A model generated the notes under the pieces. That model did not search any database. It had not been told where the DNA came from and worked only from the letters and a program-made list of their open reading frames with translations. Both the position numbers and the translations under genes were made by a program. Below, piece by piece: positions 1 to 9,119 of a stretch of 64,000 nucleotides of DNA. Position 1 is the stretch's first letter. Every line of letters starts with the position of its first letter. The stretch is from Armatimonadota bacterium (GTDB lineage: Bacteria > Armatimonadota > Fimbriimonadia > Fimbriimonadales > Fimbriimonadaceae), in assembly GCA_018268355.1 (NCBI GenBank), contig JAFDWR010000001.1, forward strand, positions 415,797 to 479,796, written 5' to 3'.

Positions 1-321
1 AACACGCTGTCGATGGACATCCTCACTGCCGATTTCACGGTGGGAACGAAGAAGGAATTCGAGCGCGAAGATAAGAACGCGAAGACGAAGTCGAAGGGAT
101 GGGTCAAGTTCGCTTCCCTCGAGAAGGGCGTTGCAACCGTCGAGTACGACGTCTATGTGACTTCGCCGGATTCGGAAAAGCCCTTCCACGTCGTTGGATC
201 CAACACGATCAACGCGACGAATGGCAGCCTGATCAAGGCCGAAGGCACCGTCACCGATCCGCCCAAGATGCAGAACATGGAATTTGAATCGATCAAGTTC
301 CAGCTCACGCTCAAGCAGTAA
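1..321 (+). CDS. C-terminal part of a secreted-type hypothetical protein (truncated by window edge)
   Basis: The reading frame is open from base 1 and stops at 321, so the 5' end lies outside the window; the ATG at 13 is probably internal. About 106 residues are visible. They are rich in charged and beta-prone residues and end with a stretch (ATNGSLIKAEGTVTD, then a hydrophobic-alternating tail) that resembles the C-terminus of the protein encoded at 7256-8119. It may therefore be a fourth member of that secreted paralogue family. This is inference from a short similarity. No catalytic motif is visible. Confidence 0.6.
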   Translation, partial: NTLSMDILTADFTVGTKKEFEREDKNAKTKSKGWVKFASLEKGVATVEYDVYVTSPDSEKPFHVVGSNTINATNGSLIKAEGTVTDPPKMQNMEFESIKFQLTLKQ

Positions 322-329
322 GAAGCCAA

Positions 330-369
330 ACGGGCCAGGGGTTGGATGTTCCGCCCCTGGCCCGTTCTT
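330..369. terminator. bidirectional intrinsic terminator
   Basis: A 12-bp perfect stem (330-341 with 354-365) encloses a 12-base loop and is followed by a T-rich tail. It sits between the convergent ends of the truncated gene at 321 and the pyrophosphatase gene ending at 385, so it can serve both. Confidence 0.8.
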
Positions 370-384
370 GTGTCTGCCGACTGA

Positions 385-894
385 TTACTTGTCGAGACGG
401 AAGTCTTGGATGAGCTTCAAGGCGTGATCGACGCCGCTCCACTTGCCAACTTCAACTTCCTTGTCTTCGAGTGCCTTATAGACCTCGAAGAAGTGGATGA
501 TTTCCTTAAGCGTGTGTGGGTTCACGCGCTCAATCGAGTCACGGTAGCCGTAGCGCGGATCGCGGGTAGAGACGCAGAGGATCTTCTCGTCGGGGCCCTT
601 GTCGTCCTTCATCTCAAGAACGCCAATCGGCTTCGCCTCGACCATACAGCCGGGGAAGGTTGGATGCGAGATCAGAACAAGGCAGTCGAGCGGGTCGCCA
701 TCCAGATACTTGGTCTGCGGGATGTAGCCGTAGTCAAACGGATAGAACAGCGGCGAGTAGAGAACGCGGTCGAGTTTGACGATTCCGGTTTCGGCATCGA
801 CCTCGTACTTGTTCGTGCTCCCGCGCGGGATTTCGATGATCGTGTTGATGACCTGAGGAGCATTGGGGCCAATGACGGCGTGTCGAATCGACAT
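385..894 (-). CDS. ppa: inorganic pyrophosphatase, family I
   Basis: This cytosolic enzyme hydrolyses pyrophosphate to two phosphates and pulls biosynthetic reactions forward. The 169-residue length is standard for bacterial family I enzymes. Visible active-site features are E21-IPRGS with K29, the YPFDYGYIP block at about 51-59, and the signature DGDPLD at 65-70 whose aspartates bind Mg2+. The gene is divergent from the kinase at 956, and a TACCAT -10-like hexamer lies 10 bases upstream of the ATG with no Shine-Dalgarno. Assignment is secure. Confidence 0.96.
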   Translation of the reverse strand: MSIRHAVIGPNAPQVINTIIEIPRGSTNKYEVDAETGIVKLDRVLYSPLFYPFDYGYIPQTKYLDGDPLDCLVLISHPTFPGCMVEAKPIGVLEMKDDKGPDEKILCVSTRDPRYGYRDSIERVNPHTLKEIIHFFEVYKALEDKEVEVGKWSGVDHALKLIQDFRLDK

Positions 895-955
895 AGGAAC
901 CCAGATGGTACCGAAATTGGCGTATCCTTGAGGGCAGAGCAGGGCACGAAAAGGG

Positions 956-3181
956 ATGGAGCAACCAGAACCGCTAAGTCACGGCGCGATCATCGGCGAT
1001 CGATTTGAGGTCCACAAAGAGATTGGCCGCGGCGGGTTTGGCGTCGTCTATCTGGTCGAAGACCGACTTCGTGGCGACTTTGCGGTCATGAAGGAGCTCG
1101 CGCCGCCCGGCGCAAAGCGACTCGCCGACGGCTCGCTCACCCTCGAACACCTTGGTCCGGAGGCCAGCCTCCGGCTTCGACAGCGATTCGTCGAAGAGGG
1201 TCAGAACCTTGCCCGAGTCCGCCTGCGCGGTGTCGTCGGCTACCGGACGACCGTCCATGAGCAAGGCGCGGCCTATCTCTGCACCGATTACTATGAAGGC
1301 GCGAAAACGCTGGACACAATCCTTGCCGAGCGATCCCGACTCACGTGGGGCGAAGGGATGGAGCTGCTCGATCAGCTTGTCGAAACCCTCGAGGGTGTCC
1401 ATGCGCGCGGTCTGCTTCATCGCGACCTGAAGCCCTCCAATATTCTCGTCACGAGTCTGGGCGAGGCGATGCTGATCGACTTTGGTGCTGCACGCGAGTG
1501 GCATTGCGATCGCGACAAGTCCAAAACCGTCACGTTCACGCCCGCCTATGCGCCGCCGGAGCAGATGAGCGATTCGGCCAAGCGCAGCCCGGCTACCGAC
1601 ATCTATTCCCTCTGCGCGACGATGTGGCATGCCTGGGTAGGTGGTCCGCCCCCGACCCCCGCTGAACGGCTCAGCGGAATCGCCCTGCCGAGGCTCTCGG
1701 ACCTTCTCCCGGAGGCCGATCCAATGATTTGCAAGGCAATCGAGCAAGGGCTTTCGCTCCAGATGGGCGAGCGGCCCGCGTCGGTGGCGATCTTCAAGGA
1801 GATGCTCGCCTCCGAGAACGTGCTCAAGGTTCCCGTGCGACTGAGCGAGATCAACACGCTCCTCACGAACCTGCGCGAACTTCGCCTCGACCGGCGCCTT
1901 TGCCCGGGGTGCCAAAACAGCATCCTCGACCGCGTCCATCCGATCAAGAAGAACCGCTGTCCGGTCTGCCGCGCCGGCTTCATCCGAAAGCGCGAGTTCG
2001 ATTCGCGATATTGCCCGTCCTGCCGAGTCTCGCCGCTGCGGCGCGTTGAGAATGATTCGGGGCTGGACGTTTGCCCGATCTGTAACGAAGGCTTGCTGAA
2101 AAAGATCCGCAAGTCGGTGGTCAAGTGGCGCGAGGCGTTCTTGCAGTGCCAGAGCTGCGACGCGACCTTCGAGGCCGATGGCGAGATGATCACCCTCATT
2201 GAGCTAGGCGATCACCGTTCTCCGGTGCCGATTCTCACCCGAAAGGAATCTTCCGAGTGGCGCGCGATGACCGGCCGGATGGACGCGCTGATGATGTGCG
2301 ACGGCTGCAGCGCGATGTACGACATCCTTCCTGATGGCCGCTGGAAGCAGGTCCTCCCGCGGAATGAGCGGCGCGGCGTTGCCCTCCACAAAGATGAGTG
2401 GTCGCGTATCGCGGCGGGCTTCGAACCGAACTGCGGCAACTTTGGTTGCACGGACTGCGAGGCGGACTATTTCGTGGATGGTGAGACCGTGACCTTGCTC
2501 AGCTACGACGAAGACCCCCACGGCTTCGGTGAAGCTCACCTGGGTCGGTTGCTTACGTTCGAACAAATTCGCTGGCTCGCCGTCGGCAAGGAAAGCACCG
2601 CCAACGGCTTTGTCTGCGCAGATTGCGGCACCGAGATGGACCTCCAGGGCGATGACCTGCAGCTCATCCAGTCCACCAACCGGAAGCTGATCCCATTCCT
2701 TGGGCAAACGAAGCCGATTGAAGATTGGCACCGGCTAGGCCGTGGGTTGCCGTCCGTCGAAGAGGAGAACGAGTTCCTCTCCCAAATCGACGACGCGCTC
2801 CGCGACGCCTATCGCCAGAGTGAATTCAAGGTCTATAAGGACGAGAACACGCTTTGGTCGGGCCTCGCCGTGGACCAAGCGAGCGACCAGCGCGCCGACC
2901 TTACCGTCCGGACCACCGGCATCGAGTTTGGGGGCATGCTCCGCAAGGAGCGCATCCCGATGAGCGAGATCGCCGAGGTCAGCGGAGAAGGCAACCGACT
3001 TGAGATCACGTTGACCGAATCGGAAACACCGGTGGTCTATCAAGTCGAACCGGAACAGGTCGTGGTGGAGCTGCCCTCGTCCGAGCGGAAGATCATCCTC
3101 AACGCCGAGGACATCGCGGGGCGATTGCACCAGATCTTTATTAAGGAAAGGTCTCGCGCCACCAGCGGTCGTGTAGTCTAG
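956..3181 (+). CDS. serine/threonine protein kinase with C-terminal zinc-ribbon array
   Basis: The 741-residue protein starts with a Hanks-type kinase domain (about residues 17-285). It has the glycine loop GRGGFGVVY (24-32), catalytic Lys46 in AVMKE, HRDLKPSN (155-162), DFG (175-177) and an APPE activation-loop end (199-202). After the kinase come repeated CxxC pairs (C316/C319, C335/C338, C353/C356, C373/C376, C398/C401, and more around residues 445, 495 and 560), which look like stacked zinc ribbons. No transmembrane helix is obvious, so it is probably cytosolic, unlike most bacterial PknB-type receptors. A TATCCT hexamer about 28 bases upstream could be the -10. The downstream gene begins 5 bases after the stop. 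Substrate unknown. Confidence 0.88.
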   Translation: MEQPEPLSHGAIIGDRFEVHKEIGRGGFGVVYLVEDRLRGDFAVMKELAPPGAKRLADGSLTLEHLGPEASLRLRQRFVEEGQNLARVRLRGVVGYRTTVHEQGAAYLCTDYYEGAKTLDTILAERSRLTWGEGMELLDQLVETLEGVHARGLLHRDLKPSNILVTSLGEAMLIDFGAAREWHCDRDKSKTVTFTPAYAPPEQMSDSAKRSPATDIYSLCATMWHAWVGGPPPTPAERLSGIALPRLSDLLPEADPMICKAIEQGLSLQMGERPASVAIFKEMLASENVLKVPVRLSEINTLLTNLRELRLDRRLCPGCQNSILDRVHPIKKNRCPVCRAGFIRKREFDSRYCPSCRVSPLRRVENDSGLDVCPICNEGLLKKIRKSVVKWREAFLQCQSCDATFEADGEMITLIELGDHRSPVPILTRKESSEWRAMTGRMDALMMCDGCSAMYDILPDGRWKQVLPRNERRGVALHKDEWSRIAAGFEPNCGNFGCTDCEADYFVDGETVTLLSYDEDPHGFGEAHLGRLLTFEQIRWLAVGKESTANGFVCADCGTEMDLQGDDLQLIQSTNRKLIPFLGQTKPIEDWHRLGRGLPSVEEENEFLSQIDDALRDAYRQSEFKVYKDENTLWSGLAVDQASDQRADLTVRTTGIEFGGMLRKERIPMSEIAEVSGEGNRLEITLTESETPVVYQVEPEQVVVELPSSERKIILNAEDIAGRLHQIFIKERSRATSGRVV
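3174..3179 (+). promoter_or_regulatory. -10 element for a leaderless GTG start
   Basis: TAGTCT overlaps the kinase stop codon and lies exactly 7 bases before the GTG at 3187. No Shine-Dalgarno is present. It fits the leaderless pattern seen repeatedly in this window. Confidence 0.5.
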
Positions 3182-3186
3182 ATGGC

Positions 3187-5658
3187 GTGAAAGTCGCTGT
3201 CCTCGTCTCCGGTCTGCTCGTCACGGCGGGTGCGGTAGGGCTGATCGCCCGAAGCAAAAATCGGCCGGTCCAGCCGCCCCTTCCGACCGGCAAGTCAATC
3301 CCGGTTGACCTTGGACCCTCGGCAGAGGTCGGCAACTGGCCGGTCAACATCATCGCTTCGCCCGATGGCAGGTGGATCGTCACCACCAACGTCGGGTCGA
3401 ACGAGCAAATCTCGGTGATTGACGCGAAGACGGGCAAGCTCGTCTCGAAGCAGAGCTTCAACGTGGCGACGCCGAAGCGCGAAGCCCTTTACTTCGGTCT
3501 CCACTTCGGCACCGACGGACGCCTTTACGCCTCCCGTGGCGGCCAGGACATGATTTCGGTGTTCGCGATCGCCGCTGACGGCACGCTCCGGAAGGAAGCC
3601 GACTTCACCGACGCTGCTCCCGAGGGCGCGAAGCTCCCGAATATCGTCGCTGGACTTTCGAGCGTCAATAACACGCTCGTCGCGGTCGAGAACCAGACCA
3701 ACGCCCAAAATGGCCTGCGCGGCCACCTTCGCGTGTTCGACATCCGGACGGGCGAGGCGAAAGGGCGCATTGATTGCGGTGGCTACCCGCTGGGCGTGGC
3801 TGCTCTGCAACTGAAGAGCGGCAGGGAAGTCGCCTACGTGGCGAACGAACGGGATTCCAATGTCACAGTGGTCAACCTCGCCGACTCAACGACGAAGACG
3901 ATCAAGGTGGGCAAGCAGCCGAGCCACGTTCTTGCGGCTGGAGGCCGGGTCTATGTTGCGAACAGCGGTGGCGATTCGATCAGCGTGATTGACCCCGAAT
4001 CCGAGCGCGTGGTCCAGACCCTCCTCGTTCGTCCGCCCGCGTTCCGGGGACTGCCGAGCTGCACACCGCTGGGAATGTCGGTGAGGGGCGACCGACTGTT
4101 CGTTGCCTGTGCGGACCTCAACGCCGTCGTTGAGGTGAACCTGAAGAACAGCAGCGTTGTGGGCTACCGGGCGACCGGCTGGTATCCAACCGCGGTTGCG
4201 CACTCCTCCGAAACCCTCTTTGTGGCAAACGCCAAGGGCGTGAAGAGTCGAAACCCCAACCCGAAGTCGGTGCGTGGCCTAGGCACCTACATCCTCAACA
4301 TCCTCGAGGGAGCGGTGACGATGATGCCGGTCCAGCTTGACGCGAAGCGCATCAACGAGGCCAGCGATGAGGTTCTTCGCCTCAACCGCGCCGACAAGAT
4401 TGCCTCGACCCGGCAGTGGAAGAACCCGGGCATCAAGCACGTTATCTACATCATCAAGGAGAACCGCACCTACGACAATGTCCTCGGTGACCTGCCCCAG
4501 GGCAATGGCGACCCCAGCATTTGCCTCTTCCCCCGCGAAATCACGCCCAACCAGCACGCCTTGGTTGAGCGATTTGCGCTCTTGGACAACTTCTTTGTCT
4601 GTGCCGAAGTGAGCGGCGATGGTTGGAACTGGAGCACGGCGGGCATGGTGAGCGCCTACAACAGCCGCAACGTGGTCCACAACTATTCGGGGCGCGGGCG
4701 CGACTACGACTTTGAGGGTGAAAACACCGGCGTCCGGCCCATCGACAAAGACCTCGACGACGTGAACGAGCCGCCTGGCGGCTACATCTGGGATGCAGTC
4801 CGCAAGAAGGGGCTGACGATGCGGAACTACGGCTTCTTTGTCGGTGAGATCGAGGCCCTCGGCACGAAGCGGCCAAACGGCGAAGGAAAGTCCGACCCGA
4901 CCAAGAAAGCCCTGCGCGGCGTCACCGACGAGGACTTCCGCGAGTACGACCTCGACTATGCCGACAGCGACGCTTACGTCCAGCACGGCGAAACCGCGCC
5001 GAAGCAGATCAAGGCATGGGGCAACTTCCGCTCGCCGAGCCGCTTCTCCGAGTTCAAGCGCGAGTTTGACGTTTACGTGAAGAACAAGAACCTGCCCCAG
5101 TTCATCATGCTCCGCTTCCCGCGCGATCACACCTCCGGGACAAGCGCGGGACGCCATAGCCCGCGCGCGATGATCGCCGATAACGACTATGCCGTCGGCC
5201 AGGTCGTCGAGGCGGTCAGCAAGTCGCCGTATTGGAAGGAGACCGCGATCTTCATCGTCGAAGACGACGCCCAGGCGGGCATCGACCACGTTGATTGTCA
5301 CCGATCCACAGCGTACGTGATCTCGCCGTTCGTCCCGAAGGGCACGGTGACAAGCGCATTCTACAACACCGATTCGGTCCTCAAGACGATCGAGCTGATC
5401 CTCGGCCTCGCGCCGATGAATGGCTACGACGCGATTGCCGAGCCGTTCCGATTCTTTGCTGACAAGCCGGTTAACGATGCGCCGTTCACCGCGCTTCTCC
5501 CGCCGAAGGAGATCGTTTGCGAAGTGAACAAGAAGGGCGCGTTCATGCAGGCGTTCAGCGAGAAGCACCTGCGAACGACGGCTGAGGATTCCGCGCCGGA
5601 CGAGGAACTCAACAAGCTCCTCTGGCACCTCTACGCGCCTAAGTCAGCGTCCAAATGA
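3187..5658 (+). CDS. YncE-like beta-propeller / alkaline phosphatase-type phosphoesterase fusion
   Basis: The 823-residue protein has an N-terminal hydrophobic segment (about residues 3-20; signal peptide or anchor). A propeller region with YVTN/YncE-like repeats follows (about 45-400; for example VAYVANERDSNVTVVNL and VYVANSGGDSISVIDP). The second half is a phosphoesterase-family domain. Metal-site features of that family are ENRTYDNVLGD (about 425), GDGWNWSTAG (about 478), and EDDAQAGIDHVDCH (about 692) with the final His. This two-domain layout is a known bacterial family, probably a periplasmic or cell-surface phosphatase. The start is GTG. The 3' end overlaps the convergent GNAT gene by 20 bases. 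Confidence 0.85.
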   Translation: MKVAVLVSGLLVTAGAVGLIARSKNRPVQPPLPTGKSIPVDLGPSAEVGNWPVNIIASPDGRWIVTTNVGSNEQISVIDAKTGKLVSKQSFNVATPKREALYFGLHFGTDGRLYASRGGQDMISVFAIAADGTLRKEADFTDAAPEGAKLPNIVAGLSSVNNTLVAVENQTNAQNGLRGHLRVFDIRTGEAKGRIDCGGYPLGVAALQLKSGREVAYVANERDSNVTVVNLADSTTKTIKVGKQPSHVLAAGGRVYVANSGGDSISVIDPESERVVQTLLVRPPAFRGLPSCTPLGMSVRGDRLFVACADLNAVVEVNLKNSSVVGYRATGWYPTAVAHSSETLFVANAKGVKSRNPNPKSVRGLGTYILNILEGAVTMMPVQLDAKRINEASDEVLRLNRADKIASTRQWKNPGIKHVIYIIKENRTYDNVLGDLPQGNGDPSICLFPREITPNQHALVERFALLDNFFVCAEVSGDGWNWSTAGMVSAYNSRNVVHNYSGRGRDYDFEGENTGVRPIDKDLDDVNEPPGGYIWDAVRKKGLTMRNYGFFVGEIEALGTKRPNGEGKSDPTKKALRGVTDEDFREYDLDYADSDAYVQHGETAPKQIKAWGNFRSPSRFSEFKREFDVYVKNKNLPQFIMLRFPRDHTSGTSAGRHSPRAMIADNDYAVGQVVEAVSKSPYWKETAIFIVEDDAQAGIDHVDCHRSTAYVISPFVPKGTVTSAFYNTDSVLKTIELILGLAPMNGYDAIAEPFRFFADKPVNDAPFTALLPPKEIVCEVNKKGAFMQAFSEKHLRTTAEDSAPDEELNKLLWHLYAPKSASK

Positions 5659-6163
5659 AGCCCCACTCGGGGGATTGATCGGGGTCGGTTGAGATTCGAT
5701 CGGCCACGATCTTGGCGCCAAACTTTTGGTAAAGCCGGTGGGCGTCGTCGAACTTCTTGTCGCTCCAGATCTCCACATGCTCTAAGCCGCGTTCCCGGGC
5801 CGCTCCATCGATCAGCCGCATGATCTGGGAGGCGATGCCCCGGTGCCGGGCGCGGGGGCGCACGTACATCCGTGCCACGCCGCCCCCGGTGGCGGAGATG
5901 CGGATCACGCCTTCTTCATCCAAGGCGGTCTCGCCGGGTGCGCCCGGAATCGTGTCGTGCCAGGCGATGCCGCCACAGCCGACGATGATGCCGTCCTCAT
6001 CCTCCGCGACCCAAAACTGTCCGTTCTCGCCGAGATAGACCTCGGGGTGGAAGAGGTCGGCGTTGTAGTCCTCCTCTTCCCAGATGAACCCGTATTCGTC
6101 AAAGACCTCCTTGACGTTGGCCGCGATTCCGAGACCGTCTTCGGGTGTGGCGAGGCGGATCAT
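5639..6163 (-). CDS. GNAT-family N-acetyltransferase
   Basis: A 174-residue single-domain acetyltransferase of unknown substrate. The acetyl-CoA loop is the RHRGIAS segment near residue 105, preceded by the hydrophobic strand RMYVRP and followed by a long helix. The start is placed at the ATG whose bases overlap the stop of the upstream CapA gene (ATGA), giving translational coupling. A longer in-frame extension exists but would run 120 bases into the CapA gene with low-complexity sequence, so it is rejected. Confidence 0.85.
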   Translation of the reverse strand: MIRLATPEDGLGIAANVKEVFDEYGFIWEEEDYNADLFHPEVYLGENGQFWVAEDEDGIIVGCGGIAWHDTIPGAPGETALDEEGVIRISATGGGVARMYVRPRARHRGIASQIMRLIDGAARERGLEHVEIWSDKKFDDAHRLYQKFGAKIVADRISTDPDQSPEWGFIWTLT

Positions 6164-7164
6164 TTTTGGAACATGGGCTGGGAGTCGGGATGACGATAGG
6201 TCCGCGTCATCGCCTGCGAGAGACCTTTCATGCGGCCAGGTCCGGTGCCGGACAGACGAACCCGTCCGCCGTCGATGCTGCAAGGATAAAACCGGGCCGC
6301 CTTGTAGGCGCGGTTCTCAAAGTAGATGCGGATGACGCCGGTGGATGCGGGGCGCGGGCTCACCAAGTTGCCCATCGAGTACATGATCGGCTTACCCTTG
6401 TAGAGCTCGGCCCCTTGGAGGACGTGGGGGTGATGGCCCCACACGACGTCTGCACCTTCTTCGATGAACGCGCGGGCAAGCGCGACTTGATAGGCCGAAG
6501 GAACCGTTTGTCGTTCGATCCCCCAGTGGAGCCCAACGATAAGGAAGTCGCAGTTGCGCTTGGCGTCGGCGACCCAGGCGCGGATCTCCGAACGAGCGCG
6601 GTCATCGATTTTGCCACCGAAGCGAAGGAAGTTCACCCCTGGCGCGGTTGGAGTAGCGGGTGTGCAGGCGAAGGCGCCACCCCAGTTCATGAAGGCAAGG
6701 GAAGAGATCAGCCCGACCCGCGTGCCATCGGGAGCAACGGTCACGACGCACTTTCGAGCGTCCGCGAGGTTGATTCCGGCGCCGGTGTGAGCGATGCCCA
6801 GCTTGTCGAGCACGCCCGTCATCTGTCGAAGGCCCGCCAGCCGAAAGTCCATCGCGTGGTTGTTGCCCATCGAGACCATGTCGATCCCCGCCGACTTCAG
6901 CTCGGAACCGTGGCCGGGACTTGCCTTCAGGACGTATTGATTCCTCGCCGCGATGTCCTTGGCCGACTTGTTCGGGGTGGCCCTCGTCATCGTGGTAAGC
7001 GGGATTTCGAGGTTCATCACCGCAACACCCGCCTTCTTGAACAACGGGGCAATATCGCTCAGGGTGCGACCGGTGACGGGCACCCCGTTCCACATCAAAT
7101 CGCCTCCAAACGCAACGGTAAATCCTTTCGGCGGTCCAGCGAGAACCAAAAGCGCACTCAACAT
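6160..7164 (-). CDS. CapA-family metallophosphatase-like protein (poly-gamma-glutamate/capsule type)
   Basis: 334 residues with an N-terminal hydrophobic stretch. Family motifs are FGGDLMWN (about 18-25), MNLEIPLT (about 50), MGNNHAMDF (about 99), the GLHWG block, and HHPHVLQG. These are the metal-ligand motifs of the CapA/PGA_cap calcineurin-like family. Family members act in poly-gamma-glutamate capsule handling in Bacillus, but many bacterial homologues have no known capsule, so the exact role here is open. It is the first gene of a two-gene operon with the GNAT (ATGA overlap). Confidence 0.85.
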   Translation of the reverse strand: MLSALLVLAGPPKGFTVAFGGDLMWNGVPVTGRTLSDIAPLFKKAGVAVMNLEIPLTTMTRATPNKSAKDIAARNQYVLKASPGHGSELKSAGIDMVSMGNNHAMDFRLAGLRQMTGVLDKLGIAHTGAGINLADARKCVVTVAPDGTRVGLISSLAFMNWGGAFACTPATPTAPGVNFLRFGGKIDDRARSEIRAWVADAKRNCDFLIVGLHWGIERQTVPSAYQVALARAFIEEGADVVWGHHPHVLQGAELYKGKPIMYSMGNLVSPRPASTGVIRIYFENRAYKAARFYPCSIDGGRVRLSGTGPGRMKGLSQAMTRTYRHPDSQPMFQK

Positions 7165-7255
7165 CGTAAGGAGAGACGTCGCTGCGACGATAAAGGGCGT
7201 ACCGAAGCCCAGGACCTGTCGTCAAAATGATGGATACTCGAAAGAGGTAGCCCTT

Positions 7256-8119
7256 ATGAAACGAACGCATCTTTTTTCAACCCTCGCTGTAGTGGCGGCC
7301 ATTGCCGTCGGTACGGGCTTTATTGACGCTGTCAAGCTTCGACGCACGTTCGCGGCGGGACAGAAGGAAACCTTCGTCTCGACGATGACGATGAAGCTGA
7401 ACGCGGACACTCCGATGGGTGCGCAAGAGTCGGAGATCATCACCGAGTCGAAGACCACGATCGAGTATCTGAGCATCACCGACGGAAAGGCCAATTACAA
7501 GTCAACGACCAAGCTCTCCAAGCTTGATGGAACGGGTATGGCCGGTTCGATGCTGCCGTCGGTGGACACCCTCCCCGCACTGATCACGACGGGCAAGGTT
7601 GACGACCGCAACCGCACAACCGACGTGAAGATGGAAGGCGGCGGAAACAACCCGATGATGCAGATGATGACCGGCGGTTTCGACCCGGGTCGTCTCGCGA
7701 TGTTCCTCCAGCTCCCCGAAGAAGCCCTTGCGGATGGCGCGACGTTTGACGTCCTCGTGCCGAAGAGCCCGAGCCTCTTCCCCGAAGACCAGAAGCTCAA
7801 GGCCACCTTTGTTGGCACCCAGAAGGTCGGCGACAAGTCGATGTGGGTCGTGAAGATGTCGGGCAGCCTGAAGACGCAGCCGGACATGAAGGCGATGGCA
7901 GCAGGCGGCAATGGCGGCGGCGGCGGAATGGGTGACATGGAAATGAAGATGACGGGCACCACCGACGTCGATTCCACGCTCTGGTTTGACCCGGTGACCG
8001 GCGGTCTCTTCAAGACCGAAGGCAAGATGAAGGGCAAGTCCAACGTCGAGATCGTCAACATGAACATGACGATCAACGTCTCGCTCGATAGCTCGTTCAA
8101 GATCGAACAGAAGAACTAA
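7256..8119 (+). CDS. secreted hypothetical protein, first of a tandem paralogue set
   Basis: 287 residues starting at an ATG preceded by AGAGG; a longer upstream extension is antisense to capA and is rejected. Residues 1-24 look like a signal peptide. The mature part is beta-rich and contains the block GATFDVLVPKS...PEDQKLKATFVGT, which recurs in the two following genes. A Met/Gly-rich insertion (AAGGNGGGGGMGDMEM) sits near residue 220. Function unknown; probably a periplasmic or surface protein. A strong terminator follows. Confidence 0.75.
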   Translation: MKRTHLFSTLAVVAAIAVGTGFIDAVKLRRTFAAGQKETFVSTMTMKLNADTPMGAQESEIITESKTTIEYLSITDGKANYKSTTKLSKLDGTGMAGSMLPSVDTLPALITTGKVDDRNRTTDVKMEGGGNNPMMQMMTGGFDPGRLAMFLQLPEEALADGATFDVLVPKSPSLFPEDQKLKATFVGTQKVGDKSMWVVKMSGSLKTQPDMKAMAAGGNGGGGGMGDMEMKMTGTTDVDSTLWFDPVTGGLFKTEGKMKGKSNVEIVNMNMTINVSLDSSFKIEQKN

Positions 8120-8133
8120 AGGCTAAAGCCTGA

Positions 8134-8170
8134 AAGTCCGGCCCGCAAAATCGTGGGCCGGACTTTTTTC
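8134..8170 (+). terminator. intrinsic terminator
   Basis: An 11-bp perfect stem (8134-8144 with 8155-8165), a 10-base loop and a run of T residues. It ends the 7256-8119 transcript and shows that the next gene cannot start at the in-frame GTG at 8153, which lies inside the hairpin. Confidence 0.9.
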
Positions 8171-8175
8171 TTTGA

Positions 8176-8181
8176 TAAAAT
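8176..8181 (+). promoter_or_regulatory. -10 element, leaderless start
   Basis: TAAAAT ends 7 bases before the ATG at 8189 and immediately follows the terminator. It selects 8189 over the overlapping ATGs at 8180 and 8186. Confidence 0.5.
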
Positions 8182-8188
8182 GGCCATG

Positions 8189-9058
8189 ATGCGGTCCCTT
8201 CTCCAGGTTCTTTTCGCCTCCGTGGCGGTCGGCTTCCTCGGTGCCTCTCGTGGTGGCTTGGAGCTTTCGCGCACCTATGCCAAGGGTGAAATCACGCACT
8301 ACGAGTATGTCGAGGCCGTGAAGGGTCGGGATAACTCGCGGAGCGGGACGGAGGAGTACAAGTGGTCAATGAAAGGCGTTCGGAGCCTGGAAGTCAAGGC
8401 GATCGATGGAGATGCGGTCGAACTTGAAGACATCATCACCGCGCAGAGCATGGAAGGGTCGGACCCCGACGACAAGCTGAGTGAGGAAGAGAAAGAGCCA
8501 CAGAAGTATGAGGTCAAGACCGACCGTTGGCACTCAAAGCACGTTTCGCGCGAGCTTGAAACCGACGACCGCTCGATGATCGAACAGGACGACCTCGACC
8601 TCGAAGTCATCGAGAAGATTCAGTACGCCGACCTCTATCCCGTCGACGAGATCTTCACCCAGTTCCCGAAGGAGGCGGTCGCGCCCGGCGAGACCTGGAA
8701 GGTCAAGGTGGAAGCAAGCAAGTTCCGCGCGCGGGCTGACCAGGAACTCACCGGCACCTTGGTCGGGGCGGAGAAGCTGGACGGGGTGAGCTGCAACCTC
8801 ATTCGCATCAGCGGCACGATCAAGGTCGACCCCGATTACGCCGAACTCGCGAAGGACATGGGCGATGGCGGCAAGGGATGGATCGAGCGAAACAAGGCTA
8901 CCGGCACCTTGAAGATCGAAATCAAGGCGTATTTGCGCGCCACCGACGGCTCGATCCAGCAAATCAAGGTCCAACACCTCATGCAGCTTCGGCCAGAAGG
9001 GTCTTCGAAGGCGCGCTATGAGTCTGACCACACTTACGAACTGAAACGGAAGAACTAA
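8189..9058 (+). CDS. secreted hypothetical protein, second of a tandem paralogue set
   Basis: 289 residues beginning MRSLLQVLF; residues 1-23 form a signal peptide. The start is chosen because a TAAAAT hexamer lies 7 bases upstream and because the neighbouring paralogue begins in the same way (MRPSTFLL). Alternative ATGs lie at 8180 and 8186. The body is acidic and beta-rich with the shared pattern SDPDDKL...E and PGETWKVKV...ISGTIKVDPDYAELAKDMG. It resembles the 9120 product closely and the 7256 product more distantly. Function unknown. Confidence 0.75.
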   Translation: MRSLLQVLFASVAVGFLGASRGGLELSRTYAKGEITHYEYVEAVKGRDNSRSGTEEYKWSMKGVRSLEVKAIDGDAVELEDIITAQSMEGSDPDDKLSEEEKEPQKYEVKTDRWHSKHVSRELETDDRSMIEQDDLDLEVIEKIQYADLYPVDEIFTQFPKEAVAPGETWKVKVEASKFRARADQELTGTLVGAEKLDGVSCNLIRISGTIKVDPDYAELAKDMGDGGKGWIERNKATGTLKIEIKAYLRATDGSIQQIKVQHLMQLRPEGSSKARYESDHTYELKRKN

Positions 9059-9119
9059 TCTTTCGCTTTGTTCGTCCGATGAGTTAGGTGGGGCCGCTCG
9101 GATGCCCCGGAGAACCGAC

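Noticed and set aside
4279-5628. 449-codon open frame antisense to the phosphoesterase domain
   Set aside because: Same codon-bias effect; the sense frame carries conserved metal-site motifs.
8153-8188. Earlier starts (GTG 8153, ATG 8180) for the second paralogue
   Set aside because: GTG 8153 lies inside a terminator hairpin, and ATG 8180 overlaps the TAAAAT -10 element.
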